From: Macrosoma leucophasiata
Lineage: Eukaryota > Arthropoda > Insecta > Lepidoptera > Hedylidae
Direction of reading: 5' to 3'
DNA: 64,000 nucleotides
Assembly (NCBI GenBank): GCA_036365455.1
Contig: JAWQUS010000009.1
Span: 3,874,001 to 3,938,000, forward strand
Part shown: positions 33,164-44,771 of the stretch, in pieces
Position numbering within the stretch: position 1 is the stretch's first letter
Layout: each line of letters starts with the position of its first letter
Position numbers and translations under genes: made by a program
The notes under the pieces: generated by a model
The model's database searches: none
Told to the model about the DNA's origin: nothing
Seen by the model: only the letters and a program-made list of their open reading frames with translations

Positions 33164-36103
33164 TCAGAGGGCAGGGCTTGAACCCGCCTCGGCCAGTAAT
33201 CTTAGATTCTCGGCCGTAAGGGTGGGGTTCGAACCCGCCCTTGAAGAGGTGAGGTCGGGCCCCGCAATGACGGGGCCCGTTAGTGTGGATGGGTTGTCAG
33301 AGTGGCGGTGATCAATGGGTGGCAGAATTCTCACACGCGGCACAGGTGCTGGAGCTGCGTCGATGCCGCTTGGGGTCGTGTCGGCCCGCCTTGACCCGGG
33401 CGATGGGGGGGGAAGTATCTCACGAGGCAATGCGTAGCTGTCAGGTGGTCGACAATGTAGAGGGGCGAATCCGCGGAGGTGTTCGTGAGGTCCGTTGTCT
33501 GCGCGATCGTACATATTACGCGCCAGCCGGACCACAAACTCCTCCACCGATTCGACCCTCAGGTCGCGGGCGATGACCTCGTTTTTGACATACCTCCCCG
33601 CGCCCGTTATGAGCCTCAGGGTCCGGTTCTGCTGCACCTGAAGTCGGCGTCGCTGCTCGGCGGAGCACAAAGCGTACCACGCCGGGGCCGCGTACGTCAA
33701 CCTCGAGCGGATATAGGTCTTGTAGATGCGGGTTTTTACCCGCAAAGGCAACCTCGACCGCAGCACTGGGTGCAACAACGATCGAGCGGCTGCCGCTCGT
33801 GTAACCATATGGTTCACGGTCGGCACCATGTGCAATGCACGATCAATGTTGCACCCGAGATACTTGATCGTTGGTTGCCACTCTATATCCTGGCCTCGCA
33901 GCCGGAGCGGTGGCAACGTTCGGCGGACCCGCATGGCGATCGCGACCGTCTTTTCGACGTTCACGGCCATCCGCCATGCGTCCAACCACTCCGGCAGCAG
34001 GTCCAGCAGACGCTGCATTTTTTTTAAGGCTTGGTCTAGGCGGGACGACGATGATATATACGCGCTGTCGTCGGCAAACAGGGCTAGCATGACATCCCTG
34101 TCACCCTCACGCAGATGTTCGCGGAGAGTGGGGATGTCGTCTGTGTATGCCGCGTAGAGCGCTGGCGATACACAGCTGCCCTGGGGTACTCCGGCCCGGA
34201 TGGGGTGCTGACTTGAATCAGTGCCCTCCACCGAGACGTAGAACCGCCTGTCCCTCAAAAAGTTGGCTACCACCCTGTAGTGCCCGGGTGGAAGGTGGGT
34301 CGCTAGCTTGGCCAACAGGCCCGTGTGCCATACTCGGTCGAATGCCTTCTCTATGTCGAGAAAGACAGCGACCGAGTACCGCCCCCTGTTGGCCTCGCTA
34401 GTCAGGTGGTGCACTACTCTCGTCAGCTGCTGTGTTGTCGAGTGTCCGGCGCGAAAGCCAAATTGCTCCTCCCTGCATGGGAGGAACGGTCTCAGCCTCC
34501 GCAGCCATAGACGCTCGAACAACTTGGCTATGTGTGAGAGTAGTGTTATTGGGCGGTAGCTTGAGGGATGTCGGCGGTCCTTGCCCGGTTTGGGGAGGAC
34601 AATAATTTTCCCCAGTTTCCACTCTTGGGGGAAATGTCCGGTCCGGAGTATGCCGTTGAAGAGTCTGGTAAGGGTCACCAGGCTCTTCCACGGCAGATGG
34701 CGGATGGCCGCGCATGGGATACCGTCCGGCCCCGCCGCCTTCCGTGTGGAAAGGCGGTTGACGACTCTACGCACCTCAGAAGGGGAGATAAAGTCGTCCC
34801 CAGGTAAGGGCGGAGTAGGGGCCGACAATAATTCCCTTACACGGCCCTCGCATGCATCGTAATGCTCGGCGACAGCAGCGTCGGGGGAGGGTGGGTTGGG
34901 AGTGAAAACTCCTTCCAAGTGCGTGGCCAGGATCTCGGCCCTATCGTGCGGCCTGTACTGCCTATTTCCCGCTTCGTCTAGGAGCGGGTAAATAGGGGCC
35001 GAGTCGTGAGTGAGGGCTTTGGTGAGTGCGTATAGCGTTGTGTCGTCTTCTGCCGCCCGGTCTATGGTATCATCCCAGGCGGCCTCGCGATGCGCACCCA
35101 CGGCTTCATGCACCTCCTCAGTTATTTTATTAAGATCGCGCTTGACTGATGGGCACCGGGTCCGCGCCCACAGTTGGCGGAGGGTGCGCTTTCGGCGTAT
35201 TTTGGATTGGAGCGAGGCGGGCAGGGCATCCCTGCGGTTTGTTGGTGCTGGTTTGGTGGTAGTGGCCGCCTCTACGGCGGTTTGGATGTTGCTGGTGATG
35301 AGGTGGACGGCTGCCTCCACCTCTTCAGGGTTGGTGATGATGCCCACGGGCCCTGCCTCGCTCATTGTACGCTCGAATGCGCCCCAGTCCGTTCGGCGAC
35401 GTGGCGGGCGCGGTACCGTGAAGTCTGACGTCAGGCCAAGCGCGATCAATATGGGGAGGTGCTGCGTGTCTAAGTCGTACAGCACCTCCACATGTACAGG
35501 CCAAGGCACGCACTTGGTGATAACGATGTCCAGTACGTCCGGTGCAAGGTTGGGGTTTGTAGGTACGTGGGTCGGGGAGTCCGGCCCTATTACCTCGTAC
35601 CCTTCCCGTTGACTGTCCTCGTAGAGGCGCCTGCCGGGCGGAGTGATGACCCGAGACCCCCAACTGGGGTGTTTTGCGTTTAGGTCACCAGCTATTATGG
35701 CAGGCCCCTCCCCGAGGGCAGACCGGACGTCACTGGGGTCTAAGGCCTCCCCCGGTGGTCTGTAAGCGGCATGGACCAGGATCTCGGTCCCCTCCGCGCT
35801 CACACGCACCCCCTTGGTGCGCATGGATGCGAACGGGACAGTGGCCAGCTCGTCGTGGACGACGTCGCGGCGCACTAATGCAGCCGTACCCCGATAGGGC
35901 TGGCCGCTAGGCGCCACTTCGTCATGTCTATAGGCGTAGTAGTTGGCCACCTTGAGGTCCCGGCCCGGACGAAGCTTCGTCTCGCCCAGGAGAACAATAT
36001 GAATGTCCTGTTCCTGGACGAGAGTCCTGAGCTCGCGAATGTGACCGGAAATGCCACCCGGGTTCCAGTAAAGGATCCGGAGTTGGTTATGTCTATAGGC
36101 CAT
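33164..36103 (-). CDS. Element 3 ORF2: endonuclease and reverse transcriptase with altered SDH motif
   Basis: 979 residues from the ATG at 36103. Endonuclease YWNPGGI (13-19), GETK (Glu41), AGDLN (Asp140, Asn142), but TQHLP (213-217) where related proteins read SDHxP: His is kept, the neighbouring Asp is Gln. Reverse transcriptase YRPITLL, EQFGFR, FLDIEKAFD, AGVPQGS, LFADD and KYLGC. No RNase H seen. Starts 17 nt after the ORF1 stop across an A10 run. Confidence 0.93.
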   Translation of the reverse strand: MAYRHNQLRILYWNPGGISGHIRELRTLVQEQDIHIVLLGETKLRPGRDLKVANYYAYRHDEVAPSGQPYRGTAALVRRDVVHDELATVPFASMRTKGVRVSAEGTEILVHAAYRPPGEALDPSDVRSALGEGPAIIAGDLNAKHPSWGSRVITPPGRRLYEDSQREGYEVIGPDSPTHVPTNPNLAPDVLDIVITKCVPWPVHVEVLYDLDTQHLPILIALGLTSDFTVPRPPRRRTDWGAFERTMSEAGPVGIITNPEEVEAAVHLITSNIQTAVEAATTTKPAPTNRRDALPASLQSKIRRKRTLRQLWARTRCPSVKRDLNKITEEVHEAVGAHREAAWDDTIDRAAEDDTTLYALTKALTHDSAPIYPLLDEAGNRQYRPHDRAEILATHLEGVFTPNPPSPDAAVAEHYDACEGRVRELLSAPTPPLPGDDFISPSEVRRVVNRLSTRKAAGPDGIPCAAIRHLPWKSLVTLTRLFNGILRTGHFPQEWKLGKIIVLPKPGKDRRHPSSYRPITLLSHIAKLFERLWLRRLRPFLPCREEQFGFRAGHSTTQQLTRVVHHLTSEANRGRYSVAVFLDIEKAFDRVWHTGLLAKLATHLPPGHYRVVANFLRDRRFYVSVEGTDSSQHPIRAGVPQGSCVSPALYAAYTDDIPTLREHLREGDRDVMLALFADDSAYISSSSRLDQALKKMQRLLDLLPEWLDAWRMAVNVEKTVAIAMRVRRTLPPLRLRGQDIEWQPTIKYLGCNIDRALHMVPTVNHMVTRAAAARSLLHPVLRSRLPLRVKTRIYKTYIRSRLTYAAPAWYALCSAEQRRRLQVQQNRTLRLITGAGRYVKNEVIARDLRVESVEEFVVRLARNMYDRADNGPHEHLRGFAPLHCRPPDSYALPREILPPPSPGSRRADTTPSGIDAAPAPVPRVRILPPIDHRHSDNPSTLTGPVIAGPDLTSSRAGSNPTLTAENLRLLAEAGSSPAL

Positions 36104-36120
36104 AGAGATTTTTTTTTTGT

Positions 36121-38694
36121 CTATAGACTGGCAGGCCAGTTCTTGATCCGTGTCAATTCTGACAACCCTCGGATCAGGGCGGGAATTATGTCCCGCCCGG
36201 CTGTGTACTCCGTCAGTACCTCTGTTAGAGTGGAGATGAAAATGTTAACTAGCAGGGATACCGACGGATCACCTCTAACATTGTAATTGGCATGAGTTGC
36301 AGAAACACTGCCGGACGCAGCCGCGTACCCGGCATGCGGGTGTGAGTGCGCGGGTCTGGACGTCGCGGCGGAGGACCACCCACCATTGTCACCCCTCCAT
36401 GTGGGGCGGAGGCTATGGTGCGTGCTTCGTGGGTTGATTGTAGTTTGTGCGGCCGGGCGCTTGGTGAGCGCTGATGTTGATGATGCGGCGGTGGCGGTGG
36501 CGGCTGCGGCGGCAACGGTGGGGGCGGCAGCTGCCGCGACAGCGAGGGCGCCGGCGGTTGAGACGCCGGCGGTTGGAACGCCGGCGGTTGAGACGCCAGC
36601 GGTTGAGACGCCAGCGGTTGGGACGCCAGCGGTTGGAACGTCGGCGTTTGTGACGCCAGCGTTCGACCTGCCAGCGTTTGATGGGGCTAAGACGGCGAGG
36701 GGAGGGGCGGAGGGCACTGGGGTTGCACTCGATGACGACCGATGCACGTCCTCTTCGGCCGACGTCCGTGGCGCGACTGGCCAGCCGGGCATGCCGCGCT
36801 CGCTATTATATAGCAAGCGCGGGTCTCGCCTGGGATACGGTAACGCGGAGTGGGGTGCCGGCGGCCAGTCGAGTGAGATGGCCTGCTCTCTTTCTGGCGC
36901 GGGGATGGGGGGCGGTTTTATGGCCGCAGTATCGGCGTAGGGCCAGGCCGGGGAAGGGGCTGGGGGGGCCATTGTGTAGGCACCCTGCTCTCCCGGTGGC
37001 CCGGGGTCACGGGCGCGCTGCGCACGGCGCTTTCTTCCTCCTCGGGGCTTTCTTCGCTTTGGTGGGTTTAGGTTGGATGGCGGCGCAAGGGAGGTGGGCA
37101 GGGCAGTCTGGACCGACCGTCCTATCTCCGTGGGTGGTGCCGCCGGCCGCTGCCTTTCGTCACTGGGCGCGGCCGGCAGCGGTGCGTAGTAGTAGTGCCC
37201 CGGCACTATGGGTGCCCGGGGGGTGGGCTGAGATGGTTGGTGGGCTTGGTCAAAGGGTACGGCGGGTAAGTGTTGAATGGAGGGTGGGGGTGCGATTGGT
37301 GGTAGGGGAGGGGGGTTCCTTTCATTCTTGCGGCGAATCTCCCGCAAGAATGCCGGGCACTGCCTATAGCACGATGCGTGTGGCCCGGCGCAATTCGCAC
37401 AGTGCGGCTGGTCCCTCGGCACGATGCAATCGGCGACTAGGTGGTCGCCCGCGCATCGCACGCACCGCATGGGTCGGTGGCAGTTGTGGGACGAGTGGCC
37501 AAAGTCCTGGCACCTATGGCACTGTGCCGGTCCCACTCGTCCCCTCCAGGCCTGGATTGACACGCCCCTCATAAATAGGAGGCAGTCAATTGAGAATAGG
37601 CGGTTAAGCTCTTGGTGGGTCATGTGACCCAGCTGTATGAAAATGGATCGCCCGGTGCGCCCTTTTTTGGCCTCGATGTGCTTGCCTGCTTGTGCATCGA
37701 AGCCCTTCTTCTGGAGGGCCTCGAGAACGTCCTCGATGGGCGTGTCCCGCGGCAGGCCCCTCAGACACACCTTGGTGGGTCGCTCTGTCTCCGGTGCGTA
37801 AGAAAACCATTCGATAGTTTTGTCCTTGGCTGATGCTGCGACTAAATACGCTTGGACGGCTCTGTACTCGTCTGCAGTAGTTGGAATGAAGCGCACGCCT
37901 GTCTTGAACGTGCGCGCGTTGGGGGGGAACCCAAGTTTACCACTTATAAGTGCTAAGTGGCGTGGCCAATTTGGCAGCCGTTCGACCACTATTGGTGGGT
38001 AGGCTGATTTGGGCTCTGTGGGCGGTTTGACTGATTCGGGTCTAGGGGATGGGGGGGCAGCCGCTGCTGCCGCGTAGTTTGGTGGTGAGGAGGTCCTGGT
38101 ACTGGGTCCTGGCTGGTCAACGATGGGGAGGGGGGTGGAGGAGGCCGTTGCCTGCGACTCCACCTCCATCTCGGTTGGTCTATGTGGCGACTCGATCGCT
38201 GCGTAGCTTGTTGACGGGCTGGGGGAAGCGGGGGGGGAAACCTGCGACCTAGGTGGGGTGCGGCTTTGCTCGTCCTCTACCTCCTCGAACTCGTCCTCTG
38301 ATGAAGTGGGTGTGGAGTGACGCAGGCGCTTGTCGCTCTGCGCGGATACTGAGGACGCCGAGGATTCGGCCGCGCTGCGGCGCCTCTTTGCATTTTCAGC
38401 CGTAGCAAACTCAGTTGCCAGGCTGGGCACAAAGAGTGCCGCTGCGTCAGCTGTCTCACTCGGCGGGTAGTTTCGTTCCCTGGAGCGGGGGCGGGCGATG
38501 GGTGACACCACCGGCGCTCTTGGGGTGGCGGATTGTTCGGCGGTGGGTGGGGATGTGGGGGTCGCGGGGGGGGCCAGGTCGGGTCCCACAGGCGTCCACT
38601 CCTGAGTCATGATGTTGCGTGCGACTACCTGCCGCGCGGGAATTCTAGATTCCCGGCGCGGGCGGGGTCGCGACGCATCGTTTTTGTTGTCCAT
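36121..38694 (-). CDS. Element 3 ORF1: long Gag-like protein with three zinc knuckles and pentapeptide repeats
   Basis: 857 residues, much longer than the ORF1 of elements 1, 2 and 5. Disordered Pro/Ser/Arg-rich N-part, a middle domain before three knuckles (CHRCQDFGHSSHNC, CVRCAGDHLVADC, CANCAGPHASCYRQC), a Pro-rich linker with a basic KRRKPRGGRKRRAQR patch, a run of about eight pentapeptides of type GV(P/S)TA, and an Ala-rich stretch. Start ATG at 38694 (MDNKNDAS). RNA-binding role inferred from the knuckles. Confidence 0.92.
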   Translation of the reverse strand: MDNKNDASRPRPRRESRIPARQVVARNIMTQEWTPVGPDLAPPATPTSPPTAEQSATPRAPVVSPIARPRSRERNYPPSETADAAALFVPSLATEFATAENAKRRRSAAESSASSVSAQSDKRLRHSTPTSSEDEFEEVEDEQSRTPPRSQVSPPASPSPSTSYAAIESPHRPTEMEVESQATASSTPLPIVDQPGPSTRTSSPPNYAAAAAAPPSPRPESVKPPTEPKSAYPPIVVERLPNWPRHLALISGKLGFPPNARTFKTGVRFIPTTADEYRAVQAYLVAASAKDKTIEWFSYAPETERPTKVCLRGLPRDTPIEDVLEALQKKGFDAQAGKHIEAKKGRTGRSIFIQLGHMTHQELNRLFSIDCLLFMRGVSIQAWRGRVGPAQCHRCQDFGHSSHNCHRPMRCVRCAGDHLVADCIVPRDQPHCANCAGPHASCYRQCPAFLREIRRKNERNPPPLPPIAPPPSIQHLPAVPFDQAHQPSQPTPRAPIVPGHYYYAPLPAAPSDERQRPAAPPTEIGRSVQTALPTSLAPPSNLNPPKRRKPRGGRKRRAQRARDPGPPGEQGAYTMAPPAPSPAWPYADTAAIKPPPIPAPEREQAISLDWPPAPHSALPYPRRDPRLLYNSERGMPGWPVAPRTSAEEDVHRSSSSATPVPSAPPLAVLAPSNAGRSNAGVTNADVPTAGVPTAGVSTAGVSTAGVPTAGVSTAGALAVAAAAAPTVAAAAATATAASSTSALTKRPAAQTTINPRSTHHSLRPTWRGDNGGWSSAATSRPAHSHPHAGYAAASGSVSATHANYNVRGDPSVSLLVNIFISTLTEVLTEYTAGRDIIPALIRGLSELTRIKNWPASL
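36545..36665. repeat. 15-bp minisatellite inside element 3 ORF1
   Basis: About eight in-frame copies of a GCCGGCGGTTGAGAC-like unit with drift, encoding the GV(P/S)TA pentapeptides. Confidence 0.85.
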
Positions 38695-39078
38695 TTAGGT
38701 AGTTAGTTACCCGGCATTAAAATGTCTAGGGGTGAAATATATAAAAGTTTAAAATGAAGTCCTGTGTACTGTCACCACTTTTCCCGTGCAAAATTATTTT
38801 GCACTAACAAAGGTGGCACAGCAACACTTCGCTTACACACTATCTGCGTCCTTGTCGCACACTGCCGAGATCACTGCACAGACCGCGGAACACTCCTGCT
38901 CGGTACCGGGACCGTTGCAGCACCGGCACTGAGGGGGCTCAACGCGGTAAGCGGAGGAAGCGAAAACGACGCAGCGAGCTATCAATCAGGGGGACGGGCC
39001 CGCGCCTGAGAGATTGCTGCACAGCGAGAGAGAGACGGTTGTCACTAGTGCGACGCGATGGGCACTAGTTTAGTCTGG
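38695..39078 (-). other. Element 3 5' UTR
   Basis: 384 bp without protein-like ORFs. No promoter motif assigned. Confidence 0.6.
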
Positions 39079-39089
39079 AAACAAACGCC
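39079..39089. repeat. Target-site duplication of element 3, right copy (11 bp)
   Basis: AAACAAACGCC; next to it the host CCAGT...ACTGG inverted repeat begins. Confidence 0.92.
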
Positions 39090-40003
39090 AGTTAGCGCCA
39101 CTGGTTAATAAGAATGAAACAACACCGTCACGAAATCCTCGATGCCGCAAGACGTTTTCTCGTACAGGCACATAAAACTTTTCACTAACACGTGTCTATT
39201 CGAAAGCTTTTTTTAAATAGAAATAATATAATTGAAGATTAAAACGAGCATATTGCGCGATGCGCATGAGACTGGTTGAGTTTTGATAGAACACATTCAG
39301 CGCCCGATGTTGTTAGAGCGATGATATGAACGATTAAATTCTGTACTTGTCTTCGTACGAACCGGGACTCAAGTTTAAAATGATATTTTCTCTATTTAAA
39401 ATCAATTTATTCGCATTGCGGTCGCGGTATGTAAAGAGCGAAGGCCCCAACCTTATTTAGGATCGATTAACAGCCTACGTAAACCGTCCACGGGATGAAT
39501 ATCGAGACTCTCATGACGGAGGTCGTAAAACACGCGTCGTCAAGAAGCAAGCACGACTCCATCAAAGGGACGAGGCGAGGTAGGATAATCGAATATAGCG
39601 TCGTTCATATAACATAGAGAGATACTTATTATATTCATATATATATATTTATATATAAATATATATAGTTATATACAAATGGGATCAATGATGAACGCTG
39701 AAATTAACCATGATTCCCTCGCGCCTCCAGCCGCATAGTACGCGAAGCGCGAATCAACGATGAAATTTATTTATGTTTGTACTCATATTGTAATTATCGT
39801 ATATGTATAATATAATTATTGTAATTATCATCATGTAACAACAACTACCACCACCACCAACCAATCTCTATATGTTGCTGACTAAAAGGTTGTCTGGAAG
39901 AAATCGCACTTTTTGCGATAAGACCGCCTTTTGTACTATTGTTCTTTCTTTTCTTGGTTTTATAATTTTGTTTATTTTTACCTGGTGTACAATAAAGTGT
40001 ATG

Positions 40004-40039
<36 letters not shown>

Positions 40040-40301
40040 TATACACATACATACATTATTATTATAATATACATATATTTTTTTATACTTGGCTTATAAT
40101 TCTTACATCCTACGACGATCTAGCTTTGTGATTTTGTGCATGTATCAATACACCTCGACAGATATGTATTTATTTATGTATGTATGTGTGTATGTATGTA
40201 TGTATGTGCATGCATGTTATGAATTCAGAATATTTATAATAATTGACGCCTTGCATAGCGAAACTTGCATTACGTAAGATTGTATCAACTGATATATGTG
40301 C

Positions 40302-40317
40302 GGCCCTGAAAAGGGCC
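40302..40317 (-). terminator. Histone mRNA 3' stem-loop, H4 unit IV
   Basis: Same hairpin, 203 nt past the stop. Confidence 0.92.
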
Positions 40318-40520
40318 TTTTTGTTAAAACAATAATTGTTTCATTTCTCCTTTAATATCCCGTTGTGTGCGTGTGGATATAGATCAATGCTTATTGTGTG
40401 TACTTGCTTGCTTGCTTGCTTATCATTCACGTGTTGTAACATTAATAATCGATCTTCAACGCACACGCAAGAGGAAAATGAAGATGAAGAAACAACGAAA
40501 GCCACGACGAACCATCTCCT

Positions 40521-40868
<348 letters not shown>

Positions 40869-40973
40869 TCAATAAGAAAAACACGCGCGTTTCTCCGCAC
40901 ACCGCACTGTATATTCGTCCGCTTGTTTCGATGACGCTCGAACGAATGTGTGAGCCTGAGAAGGCACGGTGGC

Positions 40974-40981
40974 CTTTTATT
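40974..40981 (-). promoter_or_regulatory. H4 TATA-like box, unit IV
   Basis: AATAAAAG; empty target site at 40959/40960. Confidence 0.7.
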
Positions 40982-41495
40982 TGCTCAACGTGGACGAATG
41001 AAGGGAGCGGTGCGGAGGAGAGGAGAGGAGGCGAGGCGCGGTGTTGTGTGGTGCGACACGGTTAGGGGGAGGGGATGGGGGGGGGGATACTTTTAGAAAG
41101 ATAGATAGATTCTAGTGCATTAGATTCAACGTAAATAATAATTCCAAATAGGTATAGTGTATTTACCATTTTTACCATTTACCATCTACAAGTTAGTTAG
41201 ATAACTGTATGTGTAGCTATTGAGTATGTAATATAACGTTAACTTTACACATAACGACGTTATATACATACCCATACATAACGAAACTGGCTGGCTGATA
41301 TATATATATATATATTATTTATTTATTTATTTATTTACTTACTTACTTACTTACTTTTTTTTTTATATAATTAATTAGTACTTATACTAACTTATGTATT
41401 GCTTCGTTTCTACACATATAACCTATATTTTTTTTTTTTTTTTTTGCAACGTCCGAACGCGCAGAAACTTTTGTATTGTGTCACGAATTATTTGC

Positions 41496-41511
41496 GGCCC
41501 TGAAAAGGGCC
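41496..41511 (-). terminator. Histone mRNA 3' stem-loop, H3 unit IV
   Basis: 47 nt past the H3 stop. Confidence 0.93.
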
Positions 41512-41558
41512 TTTTTTTTTTGTTTAGGTAGAGGTAGGTAATATTACCATGTACTTTT

Positions 41559-42005
<447 letters not shown>

Positions 42006-42078
42006 TTAATTAAGGAACAACGAGCCGAGTTGTTTACTAACGCGTCCGTCCAACGTACCTACGGTCGAATCTCTGAAC

Positions 42079-42085
42079 GCTTCGC

Positions 42086-42086
<1 letters not shown>
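42079..42086. repeat. Target-site duplication of element 4, left copy (8 bp)
   Basis: GCTTCGCG, same as 43174-43181. The junction with the T run is the same as for elements 1 and 6. Confidence 0.88.
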
Positions 42087-42146
<60 letters not shown>

Positions 42147-43173
42147 GTCGGACTTGTGTAGGCGGCCTGTCTCGAGACGGCACTAGTCTACTTCACCGGG
42201 CAATCGGCGAGCGCAGAGGGCGCTCCAGCCTAAAATTTTAGCGCAACTGCCTAAGGGTGACCCATGCGGGTCCGTGCCTCGGCTTAGGACGTTGCGGAGA
42301 GACATATGAGACATATGCGATTATGGGCGTTGCAACTTTCGCTCTACTCCATTCGGTTGGCGATAACCGGAATGTCATCGGCCTCGCGGGGCCGGAGATA
42401 GGGTCGGGATCAGGGGCGGGCGCGGCGCGAAACGCGTCGGCGCGTTGTATTATTAGCGGTTTGTGCAGTGTGATTCTGTAATCGATTGTTCATTGCGGCG
42501 ATGGCCAACGTGGTCTCATCGTCCGGATCTTTTAAGACGTGCCTTGGACGTCTCCTTTTGGCGCGATCAAAAGGAGTGTATATCGCGGCCGCTCTGACCA
42601 GCGGATTCGGGTGGTGACTCGCCCGATCGAAATAGCGAGCTGAAGCTCGCTTCATAAACTGCTGGATGGTAGGCAGATTTGCGTCAATATGCAAGTTTTT
42701 ATTACGTACGTACCAAGGCGCGCCTACGGCTCTACGTAAGAATCGGTTCTGCAAGGTTTGGAGTTTGCGAAGTATTGTCTTTTTCGCGTGGGCGAATACC
42801 GGGGACGCGTAACATAAAATGGGCCTTATGCAGGACGTATAGGCACGGAGTTTGTTCCGGGCCGATAGCTTGCTCTTTTTGTTTAAGAGACAATGTAGTT
42901 GGGACAACACGAATGCAGCCTTTGCGCGCGCTGCTTTTACATGTGCAGCGAAGGACAGATGCCGATCAAGCGTCACTCCTAAGTATTTGATTTTGTCCGT
43001 CCATGGGATGGGCTCGTCAAACATAAGGACTGGGGCTACGTTGGGTCTGGGAGCGCGGTCCCTTATGAAGAGTATGGCAGCGCTCTTGCTAGGATTTACC
43101 TCTATACGCCAGCGGCGGAACCAAGACTCAAGGTCTTTGGCCGCCGCTTGCAGGGCTTTCCTTATGATCTCTG
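42087..43173 (-). mobile_element. Element 4: 5'-truncated Jockey-type retrotransposon in the H3 promoter
   Basis: 1087 bp with a 58-nt poly(A) (complement of 42087-42144), a 265-bp 3' UTR unlike that of element 1, and the C-terminal part of ORF2. The encoded protein is a clear relative of element 1 (shared PIPW...KYLGVT, ACIRP/SCIRP, HHPNPLV and RRPRHVL blocks), but only moderately similar, so it is a second lineage using the same target. Confidence 0.92.
42410..43171 (-). pseudogene. Element 4 ORF2 C-terminal fragment
   Basis: 254 codons, open from the truncation point to the stop. Begins in the palm after the catalytic FADD motif (WFRRWRIEVNPSK) and continues through KYLGVTLDRHL and the C-terminal domain. 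The endonuclease and catalytic palm are missing, so it cannot move by itself. Confidence 0.88.
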
Positions 43174-43181
43174 GCTTCGCG
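43174..43181. repeat. Target-site duplication of element 4, right copy (8 bp)
   Basis: GCTTCGCG, followed by the H3 core promoter. Confidence 0.88.
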
Positions 43182-43195
43182 TGGATTCCGGACGA

Positions 43196-43203
43196 TATTT
43201 ATA
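43196..43203 (-). promoter_or_regulatory. H3 TATA box, unit IV (upstream of element 4)
   Basis: TATAAATA, 14 bp from the nick. Confidence 0.8.
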
Positions 43204-43478
43204 TTGAAATACGTTCCATAAGCTAATCCCCACTCCCGTCTCAATCAACCCCTCTCTCACTCTTTCTCGCTCGCTCGCTGGCTCGCTCGCTCGCTCGCTC
43301 GCTCGCTCGTCCGTCCGTCTCTCTTTTTATATCACCATCCATCAAATCACACAAATTCATATTCCCTTCCTCTGGCCAGTCCGCCCGAAGCGCAATTTAA
43401 CAAAAAAAAAAAAAAAAAAAAAAAAATAAAAATAAAATAAAAAAAAAAAAAATTATTCTTTCTTTCACTTATCATTAA

Positions 43479-43548
<70 letters not shown>

Positions 43549-43733
43549 CTGACTGCCTGCCTGCCTCTCGAGCCACTTCTTCATTCCTATATCCTCCTAA
43601 CTGAGCAGTGACAATTTAATGATCATGAAAACAAATACGCAAACAAAACAAACGTTAAAAAATGTATTTATGGTATGTATGTATGTATGTATGTATGTAT
43701 GTATGTATGTATGTATGTATGTATGTATGTATG

Positions 43734-43764
<31 letters not shown>

Positions 43765-43870
43765 ATGTTTGTTTAATGTGTTTACACAAACGGCAGGCAG
43801 GCAGATTTGATTGATTGATTGACGCGTTGTCCCCATGGAGAAAACATAAATTTCATACGATTCATATTGT

Positions 43871-43886
43871 GGCCCTGAAAAGGGCC
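43871..43886 (-). terminator. Histone mRNA 3' stem-loop, H2B unit IV
   Basis: 73 nt past the H2B stop. Confidence 0.92.
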
Positions 43887-43959
43887 TTTTGAAAGCGAAG
43901 CGAGCGAAATGAACTTCATTCATACACACAACAGGCGCGCAAGTGTCAGTCTCCTCACT

Positions 43960-44334
43960 TCACTTAGAGCTCGTGTACTTGGTGACCGCCTTCGTGCCCT
44001 CGCTCACGGCGTGCTTGGCGAGCTCGCCCGGCAGTAGGAGCCTAACGGAGGTCTGCACCTCCCTGGAGGTGATCGTCGAACGCTTGTTGTAATGGGCCAG
44101 ACGGCTCGCCTCGGCTGCGATCCTCTCGAATATATCGTTCACGAACGAGTTCATGATCGACATGGCCTTACTGGATATACCGGTGTCGGGATGCACCTGC
44201 TTGAGCACCTTGTAGATGTAAATGGCGTAGCTCTCCTTCCTCTTGTGCTTCTTCTTCTTCTTGTCGGACTTGGAGATATTCTTTTGAGCCTTGCCAGATT
44301 TCTTGGCGGCCTTACCACTTGTCTTGGGCGGCAT
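43960..44334 (-). CDS. H2B: Core histone H2B, unit IV
   Basis: Same protein as in unit I, intact promoter. Confidence 0.98.
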   Translation of the reverse strand: MPPKTSGKAAKKSGKAQKNISKSDKKKKKHKRKESYAIYIYKVLKQVHPDTGISSKAMSIMNSFVNDIFERIAAEASRLAHYNKRSTITSREVQTSVRLLLPGELAKHAVSEGTKAVTKYTSSK

Positions 44335-44470
44335 TTTAAACGCACGAGCAATGCAACACTGTTATTAATTTAATAATACACACACGGTACGCACGCGGCG
44401 GGCGGCGAGAGAGATGTTTACTGTACGAGAATCGAACAGTAAATGTATCCACATACCCCGAATGCCGAGG

Positions 44471-44478
44471 TTTTTATT
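44471..44478 (-). promoter_or_regulatory. H2B TATA-like box, unit IV
   Basis: AATAAAAA; empty target site at 44456/44457. Confidence 0.68.
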
Positions 44479-44690
44479 ACGCTACGGGTGCGCTACAAGT
44501 GGTGTTAGTAGATAGTTGAACAATGGGGATTCGGACCAATCAGAGACGAAGACGCACGCAAGCACACCTCCCCCCCTCCCTGCCTCAACGTACAGCAAGA
44601 CATAATTATTATTACTAATAAAAAAAATAAAAAAAAAAAAAAAAACATGTATTTTATATACGTATCTTCTAAGAAATTATGTCAGCCAAA

Positions 44691-44721
<31 letters not shown>

Positions 44722-44736
44722 TACCTAACACCGAAC

Positions 44737-44771
44737 GGTGCGGCGGGCGAGCGGAGCTCGCCCGCCGCACC
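44737..44771. repeat. GC-rich perfect hairpin, unit IV
   Basis: Copy of 10318-10352. Confidence 0.75.

Larger units (their letters stand above)
32675..39078 (-). mobile_element. Element 3: full-length Jockey-type non-LTR retrotransposon in the H1 5' region
   Basis: 6404 bp, sense strand minus, 11-bp duplications. Sense order: 5' UTR (39078-38695), long ORF1, 17-nt spacer with A10, ORF2, then a 3' UTR with an A-rich stretch (complement of 32843-32990), about 165 bp of GC-rich hairpin-forming sequence and a terminal GTTAGGTTA with no poly(A). Different from elements 1 and 2 in ORF1 length, 3' end and target gene. Both ORFs are open. Confidence 0.94.
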
